A DNA stretch of 64,000 bases from Roseateles sp. (GTDB lineage Bacteria > Pseudomonadota > Gammaproteobacteria > Burkholderiales > Burkholderiaceae): the NCBI GenBank assembly GCA_019232985.1, contig JAFAMW010000059.1, forward strand, positions 1 through 64,000, written 5' to 3'. Position numbers and translations under genes: made by a program. Shown piece after piece: positions 48,461-58,398 of the stretch (positions are counted from its first letter, which is position 1; each line of letters opens with the position of its first letter). The notes beneath the pieces are model-generated. The model saw only the letters and a list, made by a program, of their open reading frames with translations. It was not told the origin of the DNA and searched no databases.

Positions 48461-48865
48461 ATGTTCTCCCACGTCTACGTCGGCGTCGCCGATTTCGCGC
48501 GCGCCCACGCGTTCTACGCGCCGCTGCTCGAGCTGCTCGGCCAGCGCGAGCGCTTCGCCGACCCCGACAAGGGCTGGGCCGCCTGGCAGTCGCCCGAGGG
48601 CGGGCGGCCGCTGTTTATCGTCGGCCTGCCGTTCGAGGCCGAGCACCGGCCCGGCAATGGCCAGATGACGGCCTTCCTCGTGCCCGACCGCGGCACCGTC
48701 GCGCGCGCCCACAAGCTCGCGCTCGCGCTCGGCGGCCGCTGTGCGGGCGAGCCGGGCCTGCGCCCGCACTATCACGCCGACTATTTCGGCGCGTATTTCC
48801 ACGACCCCGACGGCAACAAGCTGTGCGTGGTCTGCCACGACGCCGAGGTCGCGCCGGCCGCCTGA
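48461..48865 (+). CDS. VOC (glyoxalase/bleomycin resistance) superfamily protein
   Basis: A 134-residue protein with the vicinal-oxygen-chelate fold: HVYVGVADFARAHAFYAPLLELLG at the start and YHADYFGAYFHDPDGNKLCVVCH at the end, where His and Glu-type metal positions occur in family enzymes. Members include glyoxalase I, dioxygenases and antibiotic-binding proteins, so no substrate can be named. It follows the thioredoxin-like gene by 16 bases and is convergent with the SRPBCC gene. Confidence 0.88.
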   Translation: MFSHVYVGVADFARAHAFYAPLLELLGQRERFADPDKGWAAWQSPEGGRPLFIVGLPFEAEHRPGNGQMTAFLVPDRGTVARAHKLALALGGRCAGEPGLRPHYHADYFGAYFHDPDGNKLCVVCHDAEVAPAA

Positions 48866-48875
48866 GCCGGCGGGC

Positions 48876-49406
48876 TCAGCCCTGCTCGGCGAGCTTCTTG
48901 AGCTCGGTCAGGCCCGACTCGAAATCCTTGCCGACGAGCTTGTCCCAGAACAGGCCCATCCAGCGCCAGATCGGGTTCGCGGCGCTCATGTCCATGCGGA
49001 TGCTCCAGGTCACGACGCTGCCGCCGTTCTGCGCGGCGACGCGGAAGTCGCCATGCGAGGTGCCGAAGCCCGGGAAGCTCAGGTCGTAGCCGAGCAGGCC
49101 CGGCGGCGTGGCCTGGGTGAAGACCATCGTGCCGTCGCCCTCGGTCTTGCTCTTCCAGGTCCAGCCGGCGCCGGAACCGCTCTCGGGGCCGGTGTAGGTG
49201 ACCTGCATGGCCGGGTCGCGGCGCGACCAGGCGCTCCAGCGCTGCCAGGCCTTGGGCGCGGCGATCAGCGCGTAGACCTTGTCGGGGGCCGCAGCGATCG
49301 CCTGGCTGCGCTGGATCGTCACCCCGGACGGCAGCAGCAGCGCGCCGCCGTAAAGCAGGGCGATCAGCACGACGAGGCCGATCAGCAGGCGTTTGAGGAG
49401 CTTCAT
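48876..49406 (-). CDS. SRPBCC domain protein with an N-terminal membrane anchor
   Basis: A 176-residue protein with one N-terminal membrane segment (LLKRLLIGLVVLIALLYGGALLLP) and a START/Bet v1-like SRPBCC domain (AIAAAPDKVYALIAAPKAWQRWSAWSRRDPAM, then FPGFGTSHGDFRV). These domains bind hydrophobic ligands; polyketide cyclase-like labels are not supported by context. I chose the ATG at 49406, since upstream starts add an unrelated stretch. Confidence 0.82.
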   Translation of the reverse strand: MKLLKRLLIGLVVLIALLYGGALLLPSGVTIQRSQAIAAAPDKVYALIAAPKAWQRWSAWSRRDPAMQVTYTGPESGSGAGWTWKSKTEGDGTMVFTQATPPGLLGYDLSFPGFGTSHGDFRVAAQNGGSVVTWSIRMDMSAANPIWRWMGLFWDKLVGKDFESGLTELKKLAEQG

Positions 49407-49441
49407 GGAGCGGGCCTTCCCAAGGGAGCCCGCGCGCCGGG

Positions 49442-49909
49442 TCAGTGCGCGAGCGTGTTGCGCGGCGTCGCCAGTTCGGCGTCGACCCAGGCGTCTTCGC
49501 TGAGCTCGCGGGCCATCGCGAGCTGCTGGCAGAGTTCGGTGATGCCGTAGGCGTCGCCGCCGGCGACCTCGGGCAGCGGTGCGGTGCAGACTTCGCTCGG
49601 CAGGTCGGCGAGCGCGCCGATCAGGTCGAACAGCAGTTCGAGCGTCGGCGCGCCGTTCGCGTCGAGCTCGCGCGCGGCGCCGAGGCTGCGCGCCATGTAC
49701 CAGCAGGCCTTGGCCGCGTCGTCGCACTGCGCGTGGCGCAGGGCTTCGTTCTCGAGGGTCTCGCTGCGCGCGCGTTCGGCGTCGCGTTCGCGCAGCGCCT
49801 CGGCCTGGTCCCAGGCGCCGAGCGCGTCGTGCTCGGGCAGGCGAATGCCCTCGGCCGCCTCTGCGTGGAGGTCCGGGAGCACAGCGGTGTCGAGCGGTTT
49901 GCGAGCCAT
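49442..49909 (-). CDS. Acidic helical protein of unknown function
   Basis: A 155-residue, strongly acidic and mostly helical protein (for example LRERDAERARSETLENEALRHAQ, and DAYGITELCQQLAMARELSEDAW). It has no signal peptide, membrane segment or motif I recognise. Codon use is like its neighbours, and the preceding region to glmU is very G-rich. It ends 35 bases before the SRPBCC gene start on the same strand. The coding potential is convincing, the family is not known to me. Confidence 0.65.
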   Translation of the reverse strand: MARKPLDTAVLPDLHAEAAEGIRLPEHDALGAWDQAEALRERDAERARSETLENEALRHAQCDDAAKACWYMARSLGAARELDANGAPTLELLFDLIGALADLPSEVCTAPLPEVAGGDAYGITELCQQLAMARELSEDAWVDAELATPRNTLAH

Positions 49910-49930
49910 GGCGATATTAAAGCGCGAACC

Positions 49931-49971
49931 GGGGGGGCCTTGGGCCCCCGGGGTCCCCCGGGTTGCAGGGG
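49931..49971 (+). other. G-rich tract with quadruplex and hairpin potential
   Basis: Five runs of three or more G (49931-49937, 49942-49944, 49950-49953, 49960-49962, 49968-49971) with loops of 4 to 6 bases satisfy the simple G3+N1-7 pattern on the plus strand. The same tract can form GGGGGCC/GGCCCCC hairpins on the other strand, so it may simply be a terminator after glmU. Confidence 0.35.
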
Positions 49972-49987
49972 CGGCGCGTGAGAATTA

Positions 49988-51376
<1,389 letters not shown>

Positions 51377-51441
51377 GACGTAGAAAACCCGGCGGCGCCG
51401 GGTTCGAGTCTTTGGTGGAGCGGGATTATGGCTTCGCCGGC

Positions 51442-52083
51442 CTAGGAACGGCCCGGCATCTGCACGTTGATGGTGTGCGGCTTGCCGTCGGCCATCGGGA
51501 AGCCCGACAGGGCGGCGAGGAACAGCGCGTGGACGAGCTCCTCGTCGCCGGCGTTGATGCCGTCGTTGCACGCATGGGCCTCGTACAGCGCGGTGCCGGT
51601 CGCGCGGTCGCGGATCAGCACGGCGGCCTCGCGCGTGAAGCGGCGGTCCCACAGCGGGTCGTAGGGGCCGCCGAAGCCGTAGCGGCGGCCGAGGACGGGG
51701 CCCGGGCCCGGATACCAGTAGCCGCGCCGCCAGCCGCCGTGCCAATGCCACCACAGCGGGTCGTCCCAGATCGCCGGCTCGTTCAGCGACAGGCGCACGC
51801 CGACCATCACGAGCACGTCGGGCAGGGCGCCTTCGGCGACCGGCGTGAAGCCGACCTTCTCGAGGCCTTCGATCGCATGGCCTTCGAGGTTGTTGGCCTG
51901 CTCGGCGGCGGCGCCGACCTTTTGCGAGGGCAGGCGGTCGAACGCAAAGCTGCCCGGCTTGCGCTCGGCCGGCCATTCGCCGTAGCTGACCACGGTGCTC
52001 GACACGATATAGGGCCCGGTGCAGGCGACCAGCCCGGCCAGCGGCGCGCAGGCCAGACCCATGAGCAGTTGGCGGCGATCCAT
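51442..52083 (-). CDS. DUF4136 family lipoprotein
   Basis: A 213-residue lipoprotein: the signal peptide LLMGLACAPLAGLVAC ends in a lipobox with Cys21. The mature protein has DYAG-like FAFDRLPSQ and EGLEKVGFTPVAEGALPDVLVMVGVR, typical of DUF4136, and a Trp/Gly/Tyr-rich loop in the middle (WWHWHGGWRRGYWYPGPGPV). Outer-membrane anchoring is likely. Function unknown. It is transcribed in the same direction as glmU, 65 bases upstream of it. Confidence 0.85.
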   Translation of the reverse strand: MDRRQLLMGLACAPLAGLVACTGPYIVSSTVVSYGEWPAERKPGSFAFDRLPSQKVGAAAEQANNLEGHAIEGLEKVGFTPVAEGALPDVLVMVGVRLSLNEPAIWDDPLWWHWHGGWRRGYWYPGPGPVLGRRYGFGGPYDPLWDRRFTREAAVLIRDRATGTALYEAHACNDGINAGDEELVHALFLAALSGFPMADGKPHTINVQMPGRS

Positions 52084-52166
52084 CTCAGTCTCCGAAACGC
52101 GTGAAGCGGAACCGCCATTCTTGCGCGCGCGTGTTTCGCGCGTGCAACTGTTTGGTCAGAAGCGTG

Positions 52167-53111
52167 TCAGTCTTCCAAACGTTGCAGCTGGATCACGCTG
52201 GCCGGCGCCGGCGTGCCGCAGGCCTCGTCCTCGTCGAACGCGATGTCGCCGCCTTCGACCGGCGCGCCGGTCGCCTTGATCGTCTCGAACGGAAACAGCT
52301 GCCGGTCCATCATGTGCGAGGTCACGATATTGCCCATTGCGGTGAACATGTTCTCGATGCGGCCGGGGAAGCGGCGATCCCAGTCGTTGAGCATGGCCTT
52401 GACCTGGACGCGCTGGAGGTTCTCCTGGCTGCCGCAGAGGTTGCACGGAATGATCGGGAACTCGCGGTGCGCGGCCCAGCGCACGAGGTCGGGTTCGCGC
52501 ACGTAGGCCAGCGGGCGGATCACGACGTTCTTGCCGTCGTCGCTGACGAGCTTGGGCGGCATGCCCTTCATGCGGCTGCCGAAGAACATATTGAGCATCA
52601 GCGTCGTGACGATGTCGTCGCGGTGGTGGCCGAGCGCGATCTTGGTCGCGCCGAGCTCGCCGGCGACGCGGTAGAGGATGCCGCGGCGCAGGCGCGAGCA
52701 CAGGCTGCACGTCGTCTTGCCCTCGGGGACGAGCTTCTTGACGATGCTGTAGGTGTCCTGCGCCTCGATGTGGAAGTCGACGCCGCGCGACTTCAGGTAG
52801 GCCGGCAGCACCTCCTCGGGGAAGCCGGGCTGCTTCTGGTCGAGGTTGACGGCGACGATGCTGAACTTGATCGGCGCGCGCTGCTGCAGGTTGATCAGGA
52901 TGTCGAGCAGCGCGTAGCTGTCCTTGCCGCCGGACAGGCAGACCATCACGCGGTCGCCGTCCTCGATCATGTTGAAGTCGGCGATCGCCTGGCCGACCTG
53001 GCGGTGCAGGCGCTTCGAGAGCTTGTTGATCTCGTGCGCGTGCTTCTTCTGCGCGGCCTCGGCGTCGAGCTCGGCGGTCGGGGCGGGCATCGGGGTATCG
53101 ATCGTCGTCAT
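52167..53111 (-). CDS. ttcA: tRNA 2-thiocytidine biosynthesis protein TtcA
   Basis: A 314-residue PP-loop ATPase that puts sulfur on C32 of certain tRNAs, using an iron-sulfur cluster. The PP-loop SGGKDS is at residues 60-65. Cysteine pairs CSLC (in [13 protein letters not shown]) and CNLC (in [14 protein letters not shown]) supply cluster ligands, and [19 protein letters not shown] is the downstream conserved segment. The ATG at 53111 gives the usual length. The flavoprotein-FolB gene ends 5 bases upstream of its start, so the two are one operon; a folB-ttcA order is common in Betaproteobacteria. Confidence 0.95.
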   Translation of the reverse strand: MTTIDTPMPAPTAELDAEAAQKKHAHEINKLSKRLHRQVGQAIADFNMIEDGDRVMVCLSGGKDSYALLDILINLQQRAPIKFSIVAVNLDQKQPGFPEEVLPAYLKSRGVDFHIEAQDTYSIVKKLVPEGKTTCSLCSRLRRGILYRVAGELGATKIALGHHRDDIVTTLMLNMFFGSRMKGMPPKLVSDDGKNVVIRPLAYVREPDLVRWAAHREFPIIPCNLCGSQENLQRVQVKAMLNDWDRRFPGRIENMFTAMGNIVTSHMMDRQLFPFETIKATGAPVEGGDIAFDEDEACGTPAPASVIQLQRLED

Positions 53112-53116
53112 GATGT

Positions 53117-54406
53117 TCACCAAGCGCCGGTCTCGGCGCTGATTGCGACTTGGCAGTCGGGGAAGATTTCGAGCTTGTCGACCTTGACGCGCACGCCGAC
53201 TGCGCCGGGCAGCTTCATGAGCCGCGTGCACAGCTTGGCGACGAGCGCCTCGAGCAGGTCGGTGTGCTCGGCCGTGCACTCGTCGATGATGATCTGGCGA
53301 ATCCGCCGGTAGTCGAGCACATGGCCGATGTCGGAGTCGCGCGAGACCATGGCCTGCGGGCCGAGGTTGAGCGCCGCGTCGACCTGGATCGGCTGCGGCC
53401 CCTCGCGCTCGAAGTCGAGGATGCCGAGGTTCGCACCGAAGCGCAGGCCCGTGATGTGGATGACCTGCTGGCGGTGGTGCGACGCCCATTCGCCGCGCTG
53501 CAGCTCGGCCTGGCCGGCGAGGTGCGCCTCGATGCGCTTGGCCGCGACGACGCCGTCGGCCAGCGCGGTCTGGACGCAGGGATGCTGGCGCTGGCCCGCG
53601 TCGCCGGCGACGAACAGCGCGTGGCGCGGCGCGTCGGCGAAGCCCGGCAGCGGCGGCAGGCCGGCCGTCGCGCGCTGCCAGGCGCCCGGCTCGGGCTCGT
53701 AGCCGAGCAGCACCGCGACATGGTCGAAGCGCTCGGCGCCGAACGCGGCCGAGTGCACGGCGCCGTCGGCGTCGACGCGGGCCGGCAGCGGCGTGGCCGG
53801 GCGGCGCACGATGCGCGAGTCGGCCTCGAGCCGGCGCGCGAACTGCGCCTGCGCGCGCCACTGCGAGCGCGACCAGATCGTGACCCGGTGGCCGCGCTCG
53901 GCCAAGTATAGCGCGTTCTCGACCGCGTTGTCGCCGCCGCCGAGCAGCAGCACCGAACCCGCGGGCAGCTGCTCGCGGCGCTGCGTGAGCGTCAGCGCGT
54001 CCAGCACGCGCTCGGACGCCGGGAACAGCGGCGCGGGCCGGCGCGGCCGCAGGCCGGTCGCGACGAGCAGCGTGCGCGCTTTCAGCGCTTCGCCGTCGAC
54101 GTGCCACAGGCCGTCGCGCCATTCGATGCGTTGCGGCTCGTGGTTCCTGAAGATCCGCACGCCGGGCTGCGCCTCGACCTGGGCGGCGAAGCGCGCGCCG
54201 AGCGCCGCGAGGCTCTCGTTGGGCGCGCCGAGCAGCCAGGACTGCGGGAACCCGAAGCCCTCGAGCCCCGCGCACAGCCGCGGCGCGCGCTCGATCAGCG
54301 CGACCTCGTGGCCGAGCTGCGCGAGCCAGCTCGCGGCCGAGCAGCCGGCGGGGCCGGCGCCGACGATGGCGCAGTCGAAGACGGGGGTGGAAGCGGGGGC
54401 GGGCAT
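53117..54406 (-). CDS. NAD(P)/FAD-dependent oxidoreductase fused to dihydroneopterin aldolase
   Basis: A single 429-residue frame with two domains. Residues 1-300 are a two-dinucleotide-fold flavoprotein: FAD motif GAGPAG (16-21), NAD(P)H motif [19 protein letters not shown] (from 155) and the closing FAD segment ALFVAGDAG. There is no CxxC redox pair, so it is closer to ferredoxin-NADP reductase- or YpdA-like enzymes than to thioredoxin reductase. Residues about 314-429 are FolB-like: [33 protein letters not shown], and [10 protein letters not shown], with likely catalytic Glu333 and Lys411. FolB makes 6-hydroxymethyl-dihydropterin for folate. No ATG, GTG or TTG gives a separate FolB start. 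Confidence 0.85.
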   Translation of the reverse strand: MPAPASTPVFDCAIVGAGPAGCSAASWLAQLGHEVALIERAPRLCAGLEGFGFPQSWLLGAPNESLAALGARFAAQVEAQPGVRIFRNHEPQRIEWRDGLWHVDGEALKARTLLVATGLRPRRPAPLFPASERVLDALTLTQRREQLPAGSVLLLGGGDNAVENALYLAERGHRVTIWSRSQWRAQAQFARRLEADSRIVRRPATPLPARVDADGAVHSAAFGAERFDHVAVLLGYEPEPGAWQRATAGLPPLPGFADAPRHALFVAGDAGQRQHPCVQTALADGVVAAKRIEAHLAGQAELQRGEWASHHRQQVIHITGLRFGANLGILDFEREGPQPIQVDAALNLGPQAMVSRDSDIGHVLDYRRIRQIIIDECTAEHTDLLEALVAKLCTRLMKLPGAVGVRVKVDKLEIFPDCQVAISAETGAW

Positions 54407-54429
54407 GGCGCGGCCGGGGCGGCGAAGTG

Positions 54430-54512
54430 CAAACCCGGGATTATCCCAGGTCGGGGTTTGGGGGCAGCCGCTCCGGTACGCGGCGCGGTTCAAACCAGGG
54501 ATTTCTCCCATT
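54430..54512 (+). repeat. Two near-direct repeats upstream of hicA
   Basis: CAAACCCGGGATTATCCCA begins at 54430 and CAAACCAGGGATTTCTCCCA at 54491. The first copy contains the palindrome GGGAT-T-ATCCC and is part of a wider dyad CAAACCC (54430-54436) with GGGTTTG (54454-54460). The second ends 25 bases before hicA. They may be regulator binding sites for hicAB or for the divergent flavoprotein gene. Confidence 0.4.
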
Positions 54513-54536
54513 AGGGCCGACTGATAGCGTCGACGC

Positions 54537-54725
54537 ATGAAGGTCAGAGAGGTGTTGCGCCTGCTTCGAGCCAATGGCTGGAAGCTGGTCGCCACGCATG
54601 GGAGTCACCGTCAGTTCAAGCATGCGGGTAAGCCTGGCCGGGTCACGGTGCCAGGGAAGCCGAGCGATGATCTCGCACCCGGCACGCTGAAGAGTATCCT
54701 CAGGCAAGCTGGTTTGAAGTCATGA
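54537..54725 (+). CDS. hicA: HicA-family mRNA interferase toxin
   Basis: A 62-residue dsRNA-binding-fold toxin: VREVLRLLRANGWKLVAT, then GSHRQFKHA with the catalytic His24, VTVPGKPSDDLAPGTLKSIL, and a short end. HicA cleaves mRNA and tmRNA and is neutralised by HicB. All expected features are present in the usual length. The base composition is lower in GC than the surroundings, consistent with mobile toxin-antitoxin pairs. hicB follows after 6 bases. Confidence 0.92.
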   Translation: MKVREVLRLLRANGWKLVATHGSHRQFKHAGKPGRVTVPGKPSDDLAPGTLKSILRQAGLKS

Positions 54726-54731
54726 GACCGT

Positions 54732-54944
54732 ATGCGTTACGCCATCGTCATTGAAAGAGCAGAAGGCAACTACTCAGCCTATGTGCCCGACCTGCCGGGG
54801 TGCGTCGCAACGGGAGCCAGCGTGGCCGAGGTCGAGGCCGAGATCCGTGAGGCCATTGTTTTTCACCTCAAGGGCTTGCGCGAGGACGGCCTTCCGGTCC
54901 CTGCGCCGGCGAGTCAGGTGAACTACGTCGAGGTCGTCGCTTAG
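54732..54944 (+). CDS. hicB: HicB-family antitoxin
   Basis: A 70-residue partial-RNase-H-fold antitoxin: RYAIVIERAEGNYSAYVPDLPGCVATGASVAEVEAEIREAI, then FHLKGLREDGLPVP. It neutralises HicA. This short type lacks the C-terminal helix-turn-helix or ribbon-helix-helix of longer HicB proteins, so it may not bind DNA by itself. Co-transcribed with hicA. Confidence 0.92.
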   Translation: MRYAIVIERAEGNYSAYVPDLPGCVATGASVAEVEAEIREAIVFHLKGLREDGLPVPAPASQVNYVEVVA

Positions 54945-54977
54945 GCTGCGGTTGCGTCGCGCCAGTCTGAACCTTGC

Positions 54978-55373
54978 ATGGAAATCCGCACTATCCGCCC
55001 GGAAGAAATTGAAGCGGCGCGCGCGCTGCTCTCGGCCAACGGCTGGGGCTCGCGCGTTGCCGACCCGGCGGTCTTCCGCGACTTGCTCGAGCGCTCGCAG
55101 ATCTCGCTCGTCGCCGTCGCGGACGGCCGCGTCGTCGGCTTTCTGCGCGCGATCACCGACGGCATCTTCAACGGCTATATCTCGATGGTCGTCGTCGCCG
55201 AAGACCGCCGTGGCCGCGGCGTCGGCGGCGCGCTCGTCAAGGCCGCGATCGGCGAGAACCGCAAGATGACGTGGGTGCTGCGCGCCGGGCGCGACGGCGT
55301 GTCGGCGTTCTACGAAAAGCTCGGCTTCGCCCGCTCGGAGGTCGCGATGGAGCGGCCCGGCGAGCGGGGCTGA
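54978..55373 (+). CDS. GNAT family N-acetyltransferase
   Basis: A 131-residue acetyltransferase. [21 protein letters not shown] opens the fold, and [25 protein letters not shown] carries the acetyl-CoA pyrophosphate-binding R-x-x-G-x-G-G/A motif. A late [10 protein letters not shown] is the usual C-terminal motif. The substrate could be an amine, antibiotic or protein and cannot be read. It starts 33 bases after hicB and converges with msrQ. Confidence 0.88.
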   Translation: MEIRTIRPEEIEAARALLSANGWGSRVADPAVFRDLLERSQISLVAVADGRVVGFLRAITDGIFNGYISMVVVAEDRRGRGVGGALVKAAIGENRKMTWVLRAGRDGVSAFYEKLGFARSEVAMERPGERG

Positions 55374-55383
55374 GCCCGCGCTC

Positions 55384-56022
55384 CTAGGCCTGCGTGCGCG
55401 CCGGCGCCGGCCTGGCCGCCGGCGCGAGCCAGCGCACGACGCGCCAGCCGAGCAGCACCGCGAGGATCGCCCCGTACAGCGCCGGCTCCGCGAAGTTGTG
55501 CTTGCCCGCGCGCATCCAGATGAAGTGCGCGAGGCCAACCAGGACGACCGCGTAGACGAGCTTGTGCAGCCCCTGCCAGCGCTTCGCGCCCAGAGCCTTG
55601 ATCGCGCGGTTGAAGCTCGTCGCCGCAAGCGGGATCAGCAGCAGCCAGGCCGCGAAGCCCATCAGGATGAACGGGCGCTTGCCGATGTCGCGCAGGATCT
55701 CGCTCGGGTCGAGGCCCTTGTCGAACAGCGCGTAGGCGAGCAGGTGCAGCGTCGTGTAGGCGAAGCTCCACACGCCGAGCATGCGGCGGAAGCGCAGCAG
55801 CGCCGGCTGCTTGAAGATCACGCGCAGCGGCGTGATCGCGAGCGTCAGCCACAGGCCGCGCATGGCCCATTTGCCGAGCGCGCGGATCAGGTGCTCGGCC
55901 GGGTTCGCGCCGAGCGTCTGCGCGAAGATGCCGTAGACGAGGCTCAAGAGCGGCAGCGCGCACAGCACGAACAGCAGCGGCTTGGCCGCCGGGTGCAGCC
56001 AGAGATTGCGTTTGGGGTTCAT
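55384..56022 (-). CDS. msrQ: Heme-binding membrane subunit of periplasmic Met-sulfoxide reductase (MsrQ)
   Basis: A 212-residue inner-membrane b-type cytochrome with about six transmembrane helices, recognised by FRRMLGVWSFAYTTLHLLAY and KRWQGLHKLVYAVVLVGLAHFIW, whose histidines ligate heme. It passes electrons from the quinone pool to MsrP, which repairs oxidised methionine in envelope proteins. The ATG at 56022 (NPKRNLWLHPAAKPLLF) gives the usual N-terminus. It lies 5 bases after msrP on the same strand, the standard order. Confidence 0.93.
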   Translation of the reverse strand: MNPKRNLWLHPAAKPLLFVLCALPLLSLVYGIFAQTLGANPAEHLIRALGKWAMRGLWLTLAITPLRVIFKQPALLRFRRMLGVWSFAYTTLHLLAYALFDKGLDPSEILRDIGKRPFILMGFAAWLLLIPLAATSFNRAIKALGAKRWQGLHKLVYAVVLVGLAHFIWMRAGKHNFAEPALYGAILAVLLGWRVVRWLAPAARPAPARTQA

Positions 56023-56027
56023 CGCGC

Positions 56028-56993
56028 TCAGAAGTTCTTGCGCAGGTCCATGCCCGCGTAGAGCTGGCCGACCTGGGCTTCGTAGCCGTTGAACATCAGC
56101 GTCGGGCGGCGCTTGGCGAACAGGCCGCCGAAGCTGCCCTCGTCGCCGATGCGGCGCTCGGTCGCCTGGCTCCAGCGCGGGTGGTCGACGCTCGGGTTGA
56201 CGTTGGAATAGAAGCCGTATTCCTGCTGCGCGGCCTTGGTCCAGCTGCTCACCGGCTGTTTCTCGACAAAGCGGATGCGCGCGATCGACTTGGCCGACTT
56301 GAAGCCATACTTCCAGGGCACGACGAGGCGTACCGGCGCGCCGTTCTGCCTGGGCATCACCTGGCCGTAGAGGCCGAAGCCGAGCAGCGCGAGCGGGTGC
56401 ATGGCCTCGTCGATGCGCAGGCCCTCGACATAGGGCCAGTCGAGCACGTTGTCGCGCTGGCCCGGCATTTGCGACGGGTCCTGCAGGGTCGTGAACTCGA
56501 CGAACTTCGCGCGCGAGGTCGGCTCGACCTTTTTGATCAGCTCGGACAGCGAGTAGCCGATCCACGGGATCACCATCGACCAGCCCTCGACGCAGCGCAG
56601 CCGGTAGACGCGCTCCTCCATCGGAGCGAGCTTGAGCAGCGCGTCGATGTCGTAGGTGCCGGGCTTGCCGACCTCGCCGTCGACGCGGACCTGCCATGGC
56701 CGCGTGCGCAGCGTGTGGGCATTGCGCGCCGGCTCGGCCTTGTCGGTGCCGAACTCGTAGAAGTTGTTGTAGCTCGTGACGTCGTCGTAGGGCGTCGGCT
56801 TTTCCATCGTCGTCGCGCCGGCGAGGCGGCTCGGCGCGGCCGCGAGCTTGGCTTCAGCGGCATGAGCGGGCAGGGCGAGCGCGCCAGCGAAGGGCGCGAG
56901 CGCCGCGGTCCGGAGCAGGCGGCGGCGCGATTCGTAGACGGCGCGCGGCGTGATGGCGCTTTCGGGTTCGTCGGGGCGGCGGATCAGGTGCAT
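56028..56993 (-). CDS. msrP: Periplasmic molybdopterin Met-sulfoxide reductase catalytic subunit (MsrP)
   Basis: A 321-residue Mo-pterin enzyme exported by the Tat system: the N-terminus has [15 protein letters not shown] (arginines 23-25) and a signal peptide. The molybdenum-ligating Cys134 lies in [13 protein letters not shown], and [27 protein letters not shown] near the end is the MsrP (YedY) signature. It reduces both R- and S-methionine sulfoxide in periplasmic proteins, with electrons from MsrQ. Both subunits appear intact. The cytochrome c assembly genes lie directly upstream. Confidence 0.95.
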   Translation of the reverse strand: MHLIRRPDEPESAITPRAVYESRRRLLRTAALAPFAGALALPAHAAEAKLAAAPSRLAGATTMEKPTPYDDVTSYNNFYEFGTDKAEPARNAHTLRTRPWQVRVDGEVGKPGTYDIDALLKLAPMEERVYRLRCVEGWSMVIPWIGYSLSELIKKVEPTSRAKFVEFTTLQDPSQMPGQRDNVLDWPYVEGLRIDEAMHPLALLGFGLYGQVMPRQNGAPVRLVVPWKYGFKSAKSIARIRFVEKQPVSSWTKAAQQEYGFYSNVNPSVDHPRWSQATERRIGDEGSFGGLFAKRRPTLMFNGYEAQVGQLYAGMDLRKNF

Positions 56994-57039
56994 GGGGTGG
57001 TTCTCCTTCCCGGCTCAGTCGCACGACGGCGTCGCGACC

Positions 57040-58398
57040 TTACAGCCGGCCGTACGAGTGCAGGCCCGACAGGAACATATTGACGCCGAGGAAGGCGAAG
57101 GTCGTCACGAGCAGGCCGACCAGGGCCCACCACGACGCGACGCGGCCGCGCAGGCCCTTCATCAGGCGCATGTGCAGCCAGGCCGCGTAGTTGAGCCAGA
57201 CGATCAGCGCCCAGGTCTCCTTCGGGTCCCAGCTCCAGTAGCCGCCCCAGGCCTCGGCGGCCCAGAACGCGCCGAGGATGGTCGCGATCGTGAAGAACGC
57301 GAAGCCGACGGCGATCGACTTGTACATGATGTCGTCGAGCAGCACGAGCTCGGGCAGCCGCGCCGTGAGCCGGCCGCGCAGCGCGACGCAGGCCGCGAAG
57401 AAGATCGGCACCGCCGTGAGGCGCGAGGCCCAGGTGTCGAGGCCGGCGGCCGTGTCGGGCGTCAGGCCCCCGAACAGGCGCACGAGCACGACGACGGCGA
57501 TGACGCCGACCGGCACGCCGACCAGGCCGATCCACAGCGCGCGGCCCTGCTCGGACTTGAGCAGGTAGGCCAGCGCGACCATCGCGGCGAGCGAGAAGGT
57601 GCCGTAGCCGACGAAGTTGGCCGGCACGTGGATCTTCATCCACCAGCTCTGCAGCGCCGGCACGAGCGGCTGGATCTCCTGGGCCTGGCGCTCGACCGTG
57701 TACCAGAGCAGGAAGCCGATCGCGCAGGACACGACGAGCAGCACGTAGGCGCCGAGCGCGCGGGTCTGGAAGCGGTCTTCGTAGTACAGGTAGAACAGCG
57801 TCGTCAGCCAGGCGAACAGGACGAAGACCTCGTAGAGGTTGCTGACCGGAATATGGCCGATGCCGTCGCCGATCTGGTGGCTCTCGAACCAGCGCATCAT
57901 CGTGCCGGTGAGCGCCATGAACACGGCGGCCCAGGCGAGGCGCGAGCCGATCGCCTCCATCGCGCTGGTCTGGCCGGCCTTGGTGAAGAAGCCGCCCCAG
58001 TAGAACAGCGTGCTCATGTAGAACAGCAGGCTCATCCACAGGATCGCGCTCTGGCTCGACAGCAGGTACTTGAGCCAGAACACCTGCTCGGCCGCCGCGA
58101 GGTCGACGCCATGGGCGCCCGGGTGGCGGTCGTAGAGCGCGATCGCGGTCAGGCTCGCCGCGCCGACGAGCACGACGAGCAGGCGCAGCGGCCGCCAGTG
58201 CCAGCCGAGCCCGACCAGCGCCGGCATCGCGAAGCCGAGCACGCCGCGCTCGTAAGCGTCCATGCGCGCGCCGTACTGGGCGAACGCGAACAGGCCGGCC
58301 GCGACGACCAGGGCGGCGAACGCCCAGTCGAGCGTCGAGCGCTGCTGGAACGGGTGCTGGCGCACGACGCGCGTGGCCGGGGCGGTGATGCTGTTCAT
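57040..58398 (-). CDS. ccsB: Cytochrome c biogenesis protein CcsB/CcsA-like (system II)
   Basis: A 452-residue integral membrane protein of the system II heme-attachment complex. The tryptophan-rich heme-handling WWD-type motif is WGGYWSWDPKETWAL, with conserved histidines around (for example KIHVPANFVGY, and a C-terminal GVNMFLSGLHSYG). It exports and attaches heme to apocytochromes c with the ResB subunit. The ATG at 58398 overlaps the resB stop by 4 bases. Naming varies (CcsB, CcsA, ResC) in the literature. Confidence 0.93.
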   Translation of the reverse strand: MNSITAPATRVVRQHPFQQRSTLDWAFAALVVAAGLFAFAQYGARMDAYERGVLGFAMPALVGLGWHWRPLRLLVVLVGAASLTAIALYDRHPGAHGVDLAAAEQVFWLKYLLSSQSAILWMSLLFYMSTLFYWGGFFTKAGQTSAMEAIGSRLAWAAVFMALTGTMMRWFESHQIGDGIGHIPVSNLYEVFVLFAWLTTLFYLYYEDRFQTRALGAYVLLVVSCAIGFLLWYTVERQAQEIQPLVPALQSWWMKIHVPANFVGYGTFSLAAMVALAYLLKSEQGRALWIGLVGVPVGVIAVVVLVRLFGGLTPDTAAGLDTWASRLTAVPIFFAACVALRGRLTARLPELVLLDDIMYKSIAVGFAFFTIATILGAFWAAEAWGGYWSWDPKETWALIVWLNYAAWLHMRLMKGLRGRVASWWALVGLLVTTFAFLGVNMFLSGLHSYGRL

